The notes under the pieces: model-generated | Database searches by the model: none | What the model was told of the DNA's origin: nothing | What the model saw: only the letters and a program-made list of their open reading frames with translations | Shown here: positions 52,268 through 60,271 of the stretch, piece by piece | Numbering within the stretch: the first letter of the stretch is position 1 | Layout of the letters: every line of letters starts with the position of its first letter | Translations under genes and position numbers: made by a program | DNA from: UBA8337 sp937907245 | GTDB lineage: Bacteria > Pseudomonadota > Alphaproteobacteria > RS24 | Length of the DNA: 64,000 bases | Direction: 5' to 3' | NCBI GenBank assembly: GCA_965219485.1 | Contig: OZ244774.1 | Span: 868,001-932,000 of the forward strand

Positions 52268-53412
52268 AATTTACTTTGCATAAAACCGACGGCATGGCGA
52301 GGCGCGGCACCATTGAGACGCCGCGCGGTAACATTCGCACGCCTGCCTTTATGCCTGTGGGCACAGCGGCCACGGTAAAAGCCATGTATCCCGACCAAGT
52401 GCGTGACTTGGGCGCTGATATTGTGCTGGGCAACACTTATCACTTGATGTTGCGCCCCGGTGCCGAGGAAGTTGCAGCCTTGGGCGGCTTGCAAGAGTTT
52501 ATGCAATGGGATGGCCCGATTTTGACAGATAGCGGCGGCTTTCAAGTTATGTCGCTATCCAAACTAGCCAAAATGAGCGAAGACGGCGTGCGCTTTCAAA
52601 GCCACATCGACGGCAAATCCTACATGCTAACGCCAGAGCGCAGCTTGGAAATACAAACGCTTTTAGGGGCCAATATTCGCATGGTGCTAGACGAATGCAC
52701 GCCGTTTCCGGCCACTCACGCGCAAGCCGAAAAGTCGATGCATTTATCGATGCGCTGGGCGGGGCGCAGCAAATCGGCGTTTCAGCAATATGACAATGGC
52801 CCCAATGAAGCGGGCATTGGCAATGCTTTATTCGGCATTGTGCAAGGCGGTATTTACGAGGATTTACGCCACCAAAGTGCGGCCGAGCTGGAGCAAATCG
52901 GCTTCGATGGCTACGCTGTTGGAGGCCTAGCGGTAGGCGAGGGGCAAGAGCGGATGCTCGAAGTGCTAGATTTCACGACGCCCGTCTTGCCGCAAGAGCG
53001 CCCGCGATATCTCATGGGCGTTGGCACGCCAGACGATTTGGTGGAAGCCGTAGCGCGCGGCATTGATATGTTTGATTGCGTTATGCCCACGCGCGCTGGG
53101 CGCCATGGCACGGCCTATACATGGCACGGTAAAGTGAACATTCGCAACGCACGCCACGCCGCCGATCCACGCCCTTTAGCCGAGCACAGTGAGTGCCCCG
53201 CCAGCCACCAATATAGCCGAGCCTATTTGCATCACTTACATCGGTGTGGTGAATATTTGGGCGCCATGCTTTTGACCTGGCATAATTTAGCTTTCTACCA
53301 AGAGCTGATGGCCGCCATGCGAGACGCTATTGAGGCCGGGAAATTTGAACAATTTCGCGCGGAGTTTAAACTCCAGCAAGCGCAGGGCGATATCCCTCCG
53401 TACCAAGACTAG
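52264..53412 (+). CDS. tgt: tRNA-guanine transglycosylase with altered zinc site
   Basis: 382 aa. Catalytic and binding residues are in place: ILTDSGGFQVMSLSKLAKMS, GNALFGIVQGGIYEDLR, GYAVGGLAVGEGQERM and the nucleophile region GIDMFDCVMPTRAGRHGTAY. It swaps guanine 34 for preQ1 in tRNA Asp, Asn, His and Tyr. The usual zinc motif C-x-C-x2-C reads S-E-C-P-A-S here, so two of three cysteines are serine, while the distal His (LTWHNL) is kept. The enzyme may bind zinc weakly or not at all. Confidence 0.95.
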   Translation: MKFTLHKTDGMARRGTIETPRGNIRTPAFMPVGTAATVKAMYPDQVRDLGADIVLGNTYHLMLRPGAEEVAALGGLQEFMQWDGPILTDSGGFQVMSLSKLAKMSEDGVRFQSHIDGKSYMLTPERSLEIQTLLGANIRMVLDECTPFPATHAQAEKSMHLSMRWAGRSKSAFQQYDNGPNEAGIGNALFGIVQGGIYEDLRHQSAAELEQIGFDGYAVGGLAVGEGQERMLEVLDFTTPVLPQERPRYLMGVGTPDDLVEAVARGIDMFDCVMPTRAGRHGTAYTWHGKVNIRNARHAADPRPLAEHSECPASHQYSRAYLHHLHRCGEYLGAMLLTWHNLAFYQELMAAMRDAIEAGKFEQFRAEFKLQQAQGDIPPYQD

Positions 53413-53439
53413 ACTTGGTTTTGGCGAGCCTTGATTGGC

Positions 53440-54267
53440 TTAAAATTGCATTCTATTCAACCAATTTTTGAATTCGTTTTGCCGTTTATCGATGTCCAAA
53501 AGATTATCGTTTAATTTGTATTTCTCTACCAAAGTCTCGACCGGAGTTGGGCTATGCAGATGTTCGAAGTCCGCGGCTTCGGTTTCTGCCGTTTCTAAGT
53601 CTGGGTAAAACCCTTGCTCGACCAAAAGTGTTTTGCGCGAGCTCACCATGCCACTCAGCACTTCGAAGTTAAACTCTGGGTGATATTGGGTTGCGAAAAA
53701 CGTGCCTTTTTCATGTTCAATATTCGCCGCCTGCACATTGCTTCTATGGCTTCGGGCCAAGACTTGAGACGTCGGTGACATGGTTTTAACGATGTCATAA
53801 TGGCTGGCAAAAGCGTCAAATACTTGGGCGCGGCCTTGGTAAACCGGGTGGGCAGCCCCTTCGGGCGTCAGGGTAATGCCATAAGATATGCCGAATGTAA
53901 GCCCATGTGGACTTCGTTCTACCTCGCCACCAGCCGCCACAATGGCCAGTTGCAACGCCCAGCAAGACCCATAGGCAGGCACGCCAATTTTGAAGGCTTG
54001 GCGAGCCAGCTCAATTTGTTTGCTTACCTCGGGCCGGTTTTCGTAGATAGTTAGGCTGGAGCCCGTCCAAAGCATTGCGTCATAACTCTCAAGCGGCTGG
54101 GGCAGGCTCGCTTGCGGGTCGGCAATGCATACGATATCGCTGTCACTATCTGGCCGATGGCGTTGCAGCATATTGCGATACATTGTGCCAGCCAAAGGCA
54201 CGCCGCCAGAGGCAAGTCTCTCGCGCCCTTGCTGTGAATAAGCATCAAGGATTAAAAATCTCGTCAT
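53440..54267 (-). CDS. Class I glutamine amidotransferase-like protein
   Basis: 275 aa. The triad is visible: C102 in AYGSCWALQLA, H196 and E198 in TQYHPEFNFE. This matches the GMP-synthase-like GATase1 group (gamma-glutamyl hydrolase or stand-alone glutaminase forms). The N-terminus LILDAYSQQGRERLASGGVP and AMLWTGSSLTIYE are usual for this group. The partner or substrate is unknown; no synthase domain is adjacent. It begins 20 nt after the TauD stop on the same strand, so the two are probably co-transcribed. Confidence 0.82.
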   Translation of the reverse strand: MTRFLILDAYSQQGRERLASGGVPLAGTMYRNMLQRHRPDSDSDIVCIADPQASLPQPLESYDAMLWTGSSLTIYENRPEVSKQIELARQAFKIGVPAYGSCWALQLAIVAAGGEVERSPHGLTFGISYGITLTPEGAAHPVYQGRAQVFDAFASHYDIVKTMSPTSQVLARSHRSNVQAANIEHEKGTFFATQYHPEFNFEVLSGMVSSRKTLLVEQGFYPDLETAETEAADFEHLHSPTPVETLVEKYKLNDNLLDIDKRQNEFKNWLNRMQF

Positions 54268-54287
54268 TTCAAAAACTTTCTCAAGAC

Positions 54288-55130
54288 CTAATTAGGTCGG
54301 TCACCTTCTATCGTCACACGATACATTAAGCGTTCGTAATCTTGATAATCATCCACCGCATAGTGTTGCACCAACCGATTGTCCCACAGCGCCACAGCAT
54401 TTTCGGTCCACCGAAAGCGACAGCAAAATTCAGGTTTGGTGCAATGCTGATACAAGGTCTGTAGCAGCTCGTGGCTTTCGGTTGGCTCCATCTCATCGAC
54501 ACGCAGGGTAAACATATCGTTGACGAAAAGAGCTTTTTTGCCATTTTCTGGATGGGTGCGCACGATGGGGTGGCGCACTTCGTTCATAATCGATTCATCC
54601 CACGTGTAGGTAATGGCGGTTTTTTTGTCGAACTTTTCTTTTGTTCCTTCCACCGTATAAGCCTCGGAGGCGGAGTGGATAGCAAATAGGCCATCGAGTT
54701 TTTCTTTCATCGCGTCGGGCAAACGTTCATAGGCTACTTGCTGATTAGCAAATACTGTGTCGCCACCGAAGGGCGGAATGGTTTTCCCATATAGCATGGA
54801 GCCCATCGAGGGGTGCTCTTGAAAGGTGTTGTCGGAATGCCAGCCGGTACCAAAAGAGGCGCTTTGGCCTTTCGGCTTCCAGACTTTGGTTATCTCGGGC
54901 GCGTTTTCCATACCATCGACAATGGGATGCACTTCCAGCTCACCAAAGCGGCGAGCAAATGCGACCTGTTGGTCTAGGGTTATGTCTTGATCGCGGATGA
55001 ATATAACGCCGTGGTCCAGCAGGGCCGCATGAACGATGCCGAATTCAGCATCGCTCACGTTCGCCAAATCCAAACCAGAAATCTCGGCTCCACAAGAGCC
55101 AGTCAATGGGTGAACAGACAATTTATTCAT
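54288..55130 (-). CDS. TauD/TfdA-family alpha-ketoglutarate dioxygenase
   Basis: 280 aa. The iron ligands are H98 and D100 (TGWHSDNTF) and H256 (LVQHYAVDDY); R267 and R271 match the 2-oxoglutarate-binding arginines of E. coli TauD (H99, D101, H255, R266, R270). Start and end motifs (HPLTGSCGAEISGLDLANVS) are TauD-like. It hydroxylates a small substrate, perhaps a sulfonate such as taurine, but no taurine importer or sulfoacetaldehyde genes are near, so the substrate is open. Operon with the amidotransferase downstream. Confidence 0.87.
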   Translation of the reverse strand: MNKLSVHPLTGSCGAEISGLDLANVSDAEFGIVHAALLDHGVIFIRDQDITLDQQVAFARRFGELEVHPIVDGMENAPEITKVWKPKGQSASFGTGWHSDNTFQEHPSMGSMLYGKTIPPFGGDTVFANQQVAYERLPDAMKEKLDGLFAIHSASEAYTVEGTKEKFDKKTAITYTWDESIMNEVRHPIVRTHPENGKKALFVNDMFTLRVDEMEPTESHELLQTLYQHCTKPEFCCRFRWTENAVALWDNRLVQHYAVDDYQDYERLMYRVTIEGDRPN

Positions 55131-55141
55131 ACACGTAGGCC

Positions 55142-55552
55142 TCAGCTATAAATGGCATAGGCCGCATGCACGACCCCCAAAGTTGAACCGATAAGTAAAA
55201 TGATGGTGGCCAGGAAACCAAGGGTAAAACCCCGGCCGCGTTTGTCTTTGGCTTTATAGTAACCGAGGGCAAACAGAATTCGACCAATTGGGAAGAAGAC
55301 GCCAATCACACCCGCCCAAAAGTCAGAAATCGTCAGCGCAAACAACCAAAGGACTGGCAAGAATAGCACCAGCATTTCATGGGTGTTGGCATAGACGCGC
55401 AAGACGCGCTCAAACTCTTCGGGGCCCGTCATCGTTGGGGCGGCAATGTCGTGTTTTCTGCGAGCGGCACCCACGCGGGTGGCCATCCAGAAAAATACAA
55501 ATAGGCTGAATAGAGTGACCGCAGCGGCCAGAGGGTAAGTAAACATTAGCAA
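55142..55552 (-). CDS. MAPEG-family membrane protein
   Basis: 136 aa with four hydrophobic helices and the MAPEG pattern FERVLRVYANTHEMLVLFLP (conserved E-R-x-x-R-x-x-x-N-x-x-E). MAPEG proteins include glutathione-dependent transferases and isomerases in membranes; bacterial members are mostly uncharacterised. It lies 11 nt upstream of the TauD-like gene on the same strand and 43 nt downstream of the thioesterase gene, so the minus-strand run 56036-53440 may be one transcript. Confidence 0.82.
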   Translation of the reverse strand: MLMFTYPLAAAVTLFSLFVFFWMATRVGAARRKHDIAAPTMTGPEEFERVLRVYANTHEMLVLFLPVLWLFALTISDFWAGVIGVFFPIGRILFALGYYKAKDKRGRGFTLGFLATIILLIGSTLGVVHAAYAIYS

Positions 55553-55595
55553 CTCCCGTTAGAAAAAAGTGAGGTCATACAGACAAAAGAAAGAA

Positions 55596-56036
55596 TTAAG
55601 TTTTTGGTGTTTCTCGAGGTTTAGTCTTTTTTATAATCCCTGTAAACGTGGATAATATTGTCTCGCCAATGTAAATTTGTCCCCGAATAAAAACCAAGCT
55701 GCGGGTGGCCCGAGTTACTTCGCCATCGGCGTAAACCACTTCGCCAATAGGTGCTGCACCAGCAATGAAATCGGTCTGGCAGGTTAGGGTAACAGAATGC
55801 ATGTCGCTCAGCTCATCATGGGCGATAACAAAAAGCGCATAGTCGGCAAAAGTCATCAACATACCGCCATGCAAAAACCCGCCGCCATTCATATGGCCTT
55901 CGGTGCATAAAAACGCCGAGCGGTGTTTGCCAGGCTCGGCATTGAGCTTCATAAAAAACGGACCCGCGGTGTCTTCATAAGGGTCATTGCCTTGCCAGCT
56001 TTCCCAGCCGGCAAGTTGAGGTGGTGGGGTTATCAT
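55596..56036 (-). CDS. PaaI-type hotdog thioesterase
   Basis: 146 aa from the ATG at 56036-56034, with GGAG 6 nt upstream; an in-frame ATG 12 nt earlier overlaps that site. The hotdog signature reads FLHGGMLMTFADYALFVIAH, with the conserved H-G-G and the catalytic Asp on the long helix, followed by SVTLTCQTDFIAGAAPIGEV. It should hydrolyse an acyl-CoA thioester in the cytosol; the acyl group is unknown. An AT-rich motif 73 nt upstream (56109-56130) is shared with another gene. Confidence 0.83.
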   Translation of the reverse strand: MITPPPQLAGWESWQGNDPYEDTAGPFFMKLNAEPGKHRSAFLCTEGHMNGGGFLHGGMLMTFADYALFVIAHDELSDMHSVTLTCQTDFIAGAAPIGEVVYADGEVTRATRSLVFIRGQIYIGETILSTFTGIIKKTKPRETPKT

Positions 56037-56108
56037 AGCTATCTCCATAACATCGGTTTAGCGCGAGATTAGTAGAAGTTTCTGGCGAAGCAAGCCCTTT
56101 AGCACGGT

Positions 56109-56130
56109 TTATAATGTTATTTTTAACGCT
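56109..56130 (-). promoter_or_regulatory. Promoter-like 22-bp motif, copy 2
   Basis: On the minus strand AGCG, TTAAAA, then ATAACATTATAA; 20 of 22 positions equal 15341-15362. It contains a -10-like TATAAA and lies 73 nt upstream of the thioesterase ATG. As in copy 1, no good -35 box is present. Confidence 0.45.
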
Positions 56131-56326
56131 CTGAGGGGCGCTAGTTTATCTGCCATCGCGGGTAAGCTCAGCAAGCCTTTTGCGGCGCAAACCAAACGGT
56201 AAAGCGGGCGGCATTTATCCTTATCGAAGAATGCCAATTTAGACGCCTCGCAAGTCCATCTCGGCGCGGGCCAATAAGACCAAAGGCTGGAAAGCTATTT
56301 TACTTCGAAATGTGACAAATTGGGTG

Positions 56327-56355
56327 TTGCGCTCAGGCGGCGGAGCAGTTAGAAA
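56327..56355 (+). promoter_or_regulatory. tRNA-Lys promoter
   Basis: TTGCGC (56327-56332), 17-nt spacer, TAGAAA (56350-56355), ending 11 nt upstream of the tRNA 5' end. Confidence 0.5.
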
Positions 56356-56366
56356 CCATCGCAGTG

Positions 56367-56442
56367 GGGCCCGTAGCTCAGGTGGTAGAGCAACTGACTT
56401 TTAATCAGTGGGTCGAAGGTTCGAATCCTTCCGGGCTCACCA
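56367..56442 (+). tRNA. tRNA-Lys (TTT)
   Basis: 76 nt. It starts GGGCCCGTAGCTCAGGTGGT, has anticodon loop CTTTTAA (anticodon TTT), T-arm GGTTCGAATCC and an encoded CCA. The acceptor stem pairs with one G-U at the second position. A T run and the terminator at 56461-56495 follow. Confidence 0.97.
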
Positions 56443-56460
56443 TTTTTTTTACAATAGACA

Positions 56461-56495
56461 AAAAAACGACCGGCGCGAGAGCTCCGGTCGTTTTT
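56461..56495. terminator. Bidirectional terminator between tRNA-Lys and the permease gene
   Basis: ACGACCGG and CCGGTCGT form a perfect stem with a 10-nt loop (about CGCGAGAGCT). It is flanked by A6 on the left and TTTTT on the right, so it can end both the tRNA transcript and the leftward permease transcript. Confidence 0.88.
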
Positions 56496-56521
56496 CTTTG
56501 TCGATTTTCAAGCAACGCGGG

Positions 56522-57886
56522 TCAAATAAACACGCTGAGCCCCATAACAGATAGGGTGGCAACCACGGGGATGACCACGGTCACCACGCCGACATCTTTG
56601 TAGGCTTGCTTGTGCGTAAGTTGGGTTACGGTCAGCATGGCAATCACCGCGCCGCAATGGGGTAGGCTATCGAAGCCACCGCTGGCCATCGCCATAATAC
56701 GGTGTAATTGGTCGGCCGGAATACCCATCGCCAAATAGCTGTCGGCCATCGTCGCCATAAAAATTTGCAACCCGCCTGAAGCAGAGCCGGTAATGGCAGA
56801 GACCACAGAGATGGAGGCAAAGGCCGACAGTTTGGGCGGTAGCCCCGAGTTCAGCATCATCGATGAGAAGTCTTGAAAGCCGATGGTCTGCACCACGATG
56901 CCGCCAAAACCAATCACGGCGGCGGTGTTGAGCAGCGGCATAACGGCATCATTCGTGCCTTCGCCAAATACGTTCAAGGCACGGCCATGCAAAGTCGGGA
57001 ACAGCACATAGGCTAAAACACTCCCGAAAAACAGCGCCAAACTCGGCCAGAAAATAGATTGCTGAGATGCAAACACAAGCCCATCCGCAATCATGCCTTC
57101 GCTTGGCGCCAGCCCAGCACTGAGCAAAAGACGCGGCAAGAGAATGGTCGCGATAACGGTAACCAAAGGAATAATTGCAATTTGCCATTTTGGCATATCG
57201 TCGCTGGCAACAATGTTTTCAACTTTATCCAGCGGGCCCGGCTCAAAGCCTTCGCCATTGGCTTGGGCGATTTTACGTTGCCGCTCCAGATACATCATGC
57301 CAAGGCCAAACATAATGCCGCCGCCGACCAAGCCCAATATAGGCGCGGCAAATAAATCAGTGCCTAGCCCAACCGATGGAATGACATTTTGAATGGACGG
57401 CGTGCCGGGCAGGGCCGTAAGGGTGAAAGTGCCCGCGCCCAAAGCTAGGGCTGCGCAAAACAAACGTTTGGGGATATCGGCCTGTTTCAAAAGGCTGAGG
57501 CCTAGGGGATACATGGCAAAAATAACCACGAACACAACCACGCCACCATAGGTAAGCGCGGCGGAAGCCAATACGGTAATCCATAAAGCCCGATGCGCGC
57601 CAAGGCGCTCGACCATGGCCAAAGCAATAGATGTGGCGGCCTTGCTCTCGCCCATCACGCGACCGAATACGGCGCCCGCGATAAACAATAAAAAGAAACG
57701 GCCGGCAAAACTAAACGTACCGAGAGGGCCAGAGGCATAATGTTGGGACATGGCCTCATGAACCGGCAGTCCATTGGTAAGCGCCACAACCAGTCCGCAT
57801 AAAAGCGATGCAAATAAAATGTTAACCCCGCGCAGCGCGAGAAAAATCAGCAAGGCCAGACCCGCCAGCAATCCTAAGTAAGCCAT
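56522..57886 (-). CDS. GntP-family permease
   Basis: 454 aa from ATG 57886, with GGGGGA upstream; an in-frame TTG 36 nt earlier is less likely. About 12 membrane helices. The order and motifs (ALTYGGVVVFVVIFAMYPLG, ALPGTPSIQNVIPSVGLGTD, ITGSASGGLQIFMATMADSY, SGGFDSLPHCGAVIAMLTVT) fit the gluconate/beta-hydroxybutyrate permease (GntP) group of proton symporters. The substrate is likely a hydroxy acid or sugar acid. It is divergent from a sugar-type MFS gene, and the shared gap holds an operator-like site. Confidence 0.82.
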   Translation of the reverse strand: MAYLGLLAGLALLIFLALRGVNILFASLLCGLVVALTNGLPVHEAMSQHYASGPLGTFSFAGRFFLLFIAGAVFGRVMGESKAATSIALAMVERLGAHRALWITVLASAALTYGGVVVFVVIFAMYPLGLSLLKQADIPKRLFCAALALGAGTFTLTALPGTPSIQNVIPSVGLGTDLFAAPILGLVGGGIMFGLGMMYLERQRKIAQANGEGFEPGPLDKVENIVASDDMPKWQIAIIPLVTVIATILLPRLLLSAGLAPSEGMIADGLVFASQQSIFWPSLALFFGSVLAYVLFPTLHGRALNVFGEGTNDAVMPLLNTAAVIGFGGIVVQTIGFQDFSSMMLNSGLPPKLSAFASISVVSAITGSASGGLQIFMATMADSYLAMGIPADQLHRIMAMASGGFDSLPHCGAVIAMLTVTQLTHKQAYKDVGVVTVVIPVVATLSVMGLSVFI

Positions 57887-57944
57887 AAGTATATCCCCCA
57901 ATAAAGAAACGAGTTTAAGCAAGATTTGGCAACTTGCAATGCAG

Positions 57945-57974
57945 CGTTTACATGTAACGCGTTTAGGTTATGGT
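57945..57974 (+). promoter_or_regulatory. Promoter with LacI-type operator before the GPH transporter
   Basis: TTTACA (57947-57952), 16-nt spacer, TATGGT (57969-57974). Inside the spacer lies TGTAACGCGTTTAG (57953-57966), an imperfect palindrome around a central CG, the usual form of LacI-family operators; a perfect TTACATGTAA palindrome overlaps it on the left. No LacI-type regulator gene is in the window. Confidence 0.4.
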
Positions 57975-58000
57975 TTGGCCTCAATCATTCGGAGACCTCG

Positions 58001-59419
58001 ATGGCGCAGTTTCAGTTAGACGGTAAAACAAAGTTTGTGTATGGCCTTGGCGCCGCCCCTTTCGGCATTAAGGAAAATGGGTTTAGCTACTTTCTACTGA
58101 TTTTCTACTCGCAGGTTCTGGGCCTTCAGCCGTTTTTAACCAGTCTCGCGCTTACGATAGCCATTGCCGTGGATGCGATTACGGATCCGCTTATCGGTTA
58201 TTGGTCGGATAACCTGCGCTCCAAATGGGGCCGCCGCCATCCGTTTATGTATCTCTCGATTATTCCCATTTGTTTGAGCTATGCGGTGATGTGGAACCCA
58301 CCGAGCGTAGTGTTGGACGACCAAATGAGTCTGTTTTTCTATTTGGTTTTCTGTGCCGTTCTCATCCGCGTTTTCTTGACCTTCTTTGAAGTGCCAAGCA
58401 CGGCACTGATATCGGAGCTGACCAGCGATTATGATACGCGCACCGAGCTGATGGGCCTGCGCTTCATGTTCGGTTGGTTGGGCGGTATCGGCATGGCGTT
58501 TCTGGCTTACTCTACGTTTCTAGCGGCCAATGAAGATGGCAATGGTATTCTGCAAGCCGGCGGCTATGTAAAATACGGACTGGCGGCCTCGGCTCTTATG
58601 TTTGTTGGCATGGTGGTGTCTTCTTTGGGCACGCATAAGGCGATACCCCATTTGCACGTGCCCCCCGAGCAAGACAAAGTTACGCCGTCGATTGTTTTGC
58701 GCGAGATTTTGGATGTCTTCAAAAACAAAAACTTTCAGGCGTTGTTTCTCGCCTCGATATTTTTTGGTACAGCCTCAGGCTTTACCGCGTCTCTTAGCAT
58801 CTACTTCTCGACGTTCTTTTGGGAGCTTAAGCCTTCGCAATTAGCAATTTTTACGGTTTTTCAGGCCGTCGCTGCGGTTTGTGCGGTTCCAATAGCGCGT
58901 ATCTTGGGCAAAACCTTCGATAAGAAACGCGCCGCTTTGGGCAGTTTCGTGGTTATGTTGATGGTCGGCCCGTCGATGTGGCTATCGCGCCTAGGTGGTA
59001 TCTTGCCAGAGAATGGATCCGACGCTTTATTCCCAATTTTGCTGACCCATAATTTTTTACAAGTGCTGATTATCATCGTCTTCTACATCTTATTCGGCTC
59101 GATGATGGCGGATGTGGTGGAAGACAGTGCCGTCGACACTTCGCGCCGCAATGAGGGGGTTATTTTTGCGGCCCGTGCCTTTGCCGGCAAAATGGTGGCG
59201 GGTATGGGCATTATGTTGGCAGGGCTGGTGTTGACGCTGATTAACTTACCGCGCAATGCGCAGCCGTCTGAAGTGGCGGATGAAACACTGGTTAATTTGG
59301 TGCTATACGCCGTACCTATCGAAGCCTTCTTTTACATCGCCGCCTTCTTTATGATGAGGCGCTATCAGATCACGCGTCGCCAACATGGCGAGAACGTGGA
59401 AAAAGTATCGTCGATTTGA
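58001..59419 (+). CDS. GPH-family sugar/cation symporter (MFS)
   Basis: 472 aa from ATG 58001, with GGAGA 5 nt upstream; the longer frame from 57926 runs through the promoter. Twelve helices. GPH marks are AIAVDAITDPLIGYWSDNLR and SKWGRRHPFMYLSIIP (D-x-x-x-D-P and G-R-R-x-P) and the repeat-like second half VEDSAVDTSRRNEGVIFAAR. GPH carriers take up glycosides, disaccharides or uronides with H+ or Na+; no hydrolase gene is adjacent to indicate the sugar. Some alphaproteobacterial relatives carry other solutes. Confidence 0.87.
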   Translation: MAQFQLDGKTKFVYGLGAAPFGIKENGFSYFLLIFYSQVLGLQPFLTSLALTIAIAVDAITDPLIGYWSDNLRSKWGRRHPFMYLSIIPICLSYAVMWNPPSVVLDDQMSLFFYLVFCAVLIRVFLTFFEVPSTALISELTSDYDTRTELMGLRFMFGWLGGIGMAFLAYSTFLAANEDGNGILQAGGYVKYGLAASALMFVGMVVSSLGTHKAIPHLHVPPEQDKVTPSIVLREILDVFKNKNFQALFLASIFFGTASGFTASLSIYFSTFFWELKPSQLAIFTVFQAVAAVCAVPIARILGKTFDKKRAALGSFVVMLMVGPSMWLSRLGGILPENGSDALFPILLTHNFLQVLIIIVFYILFGSMMADVVEDSAVDTSRRNEGVIFAARAFAGKMVAGMGIMLAGLVLTLINLPRNAQPSEVADETLVNLVLYAVPIEAFFYIAAFFMMRRYQITRRQHGENVEKVSSI

Positions 59420-59444
59420 AGCTTTGGCCTGCGAGTTTATTTAC

Positions 59445-59465
59445 GCAAAAGCCCATGTCTTGGGC
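59445..59465 (-). terminator. Possible terminator of the crotonase transcript
   Basis: GCCCA and TGGGC (59451-59455, 59461-59465) form a 5-bp stem; on the minus strand TTTTGC follows. It is short and lies 110 nt after the crotonase stop, so tentative. Confidence 0.3.
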
Positions 59466-59575
59466 TGGCAAAATGGGGATGTCTTGACAGGCCAACACGC
59501 CCTGAAGGACGAGATACGCAAGAAAATGCTAAATGGATAGCCGTAATTGGCGGCATGTGCGCCAGCTGGCATGGC

Positions 59576-60271
59576 CTAAACGTTGACGGAAAGCCCTGAT
59601 ATGTCGGCCAAGCCCGCGAGCATGCGATCTAGGGTTGCGCCGCGAATAAGGCGCTTGTTGCCGGCATAAGCTTTTGCGTGCAGGGCTTGCAAAGCTTTGG
59701 CTTTCTCCATAGCCCGCGCCATAAGCTTATCGGCGGGCACGGCTTCGTCGAGAAAGCCAGCTTTGATGGCGGTAGGCGTATCGATGAGCTCGGCGCCGAC
59801 AAAGCACATGTCGAGATACTTATTGTTGATTTTAAATTCGGCTAAATCATAGCCATACGGCGGCAATACCATGCCGATAGCACTTTCATTCAGGCCATAG
59901 CGTGCATCGCCCTCGGCGCCAATGCGATAGTCTGCACTCAGCATTAACAAGCCACCGGCGGCAATGCCATGGCCAGGCGAGGCAATAATCACTGGCTTAT
60001 CATTGCCAAACACACGGGCCAGAAATTTGCCGCCCATGCCAACCATTTCGGCCACGCGGTCTGGCTGTTCTTTCATCACTTTCAAATCAAAGCCCGCGCA
60101 CATGGCTCGGCCTTCGCTGGTCATCACAATCACATCTGCTTTGGCTTCGGCCTCATCAAAACATGCGTTGAGGGCTTCCATCATGGCGAAACTAAAGGCA
60201 TTGGCTTTCCCGTCGTTCAAACTTACGACGGCAATGCCGTCTTCGATTTTTACGTTTGCAAACTCGCTCAT
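59576..60271 (-). CDS. Enoyl-CoA hydratase/isomerase family protein (crotonase)
   Basis: 231 aa from ATG 60271, with AGGA 8 nt upstream and an ATGA overlap with the upstream gene; a longer frame to 60340 lies inside that gene. Oxyanion-hole segments are AMCAGFDLKVM and GHGIAAGGLLMLSADYRIG. LNESAIGMVLPPYG holds one Glu of the catalytic pair; the second usual Glu is not clear, so it may be an isomerase or hydrolase and not a true hydratase. The beta-oxidation context (acyl-CoA dehydrogenase opposite) fits fatty acid metabolism. Confidence 0.82.
   Translation of the reverse strand: MSEFANVKIEDGIAVVSLNDGKANAFSFAMMEALNACFDEAEAKADVIVMTSEGRAMCAGFDLKVMKEQPDRVAEMVGMGGKFLARVFGNDKPVIIASPGHGIAAGGLLMLSADYRIGAEGDARYGLNESAIGMVLPPYGYDLAEFKINNKYLDMCFVGAELIDTPTAIKAGFLDEAVPADKLMARAMEKAKALQALHAKAYAGNKRLIRGATLDRMLAGLADISGLSVNV

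Larger units (their letters stand above)
56037..56366. other. Gene-free stretch before tRNA-Lys
   Basis: About 330 bp without a supported gene. It holds the promoter-like motif at 56109-56130 (leftward, for the thioesterase gene) and the tRNA-Lys promoter at 56327-56355. I see no coding pattern, tRNA remnant or strong hairpin in the remaining middle part. Confidence 0.6.

Noticed and set aside
56364..56603. Open frame of 79 codons covering tRNA-Lys
   Set aside because: The start region (AQVVEQLTFNQWVEGSNPSG) is the classic mistranslation of a tRNA gene, and it reads on into a terminator and the antisense of the permease gene.
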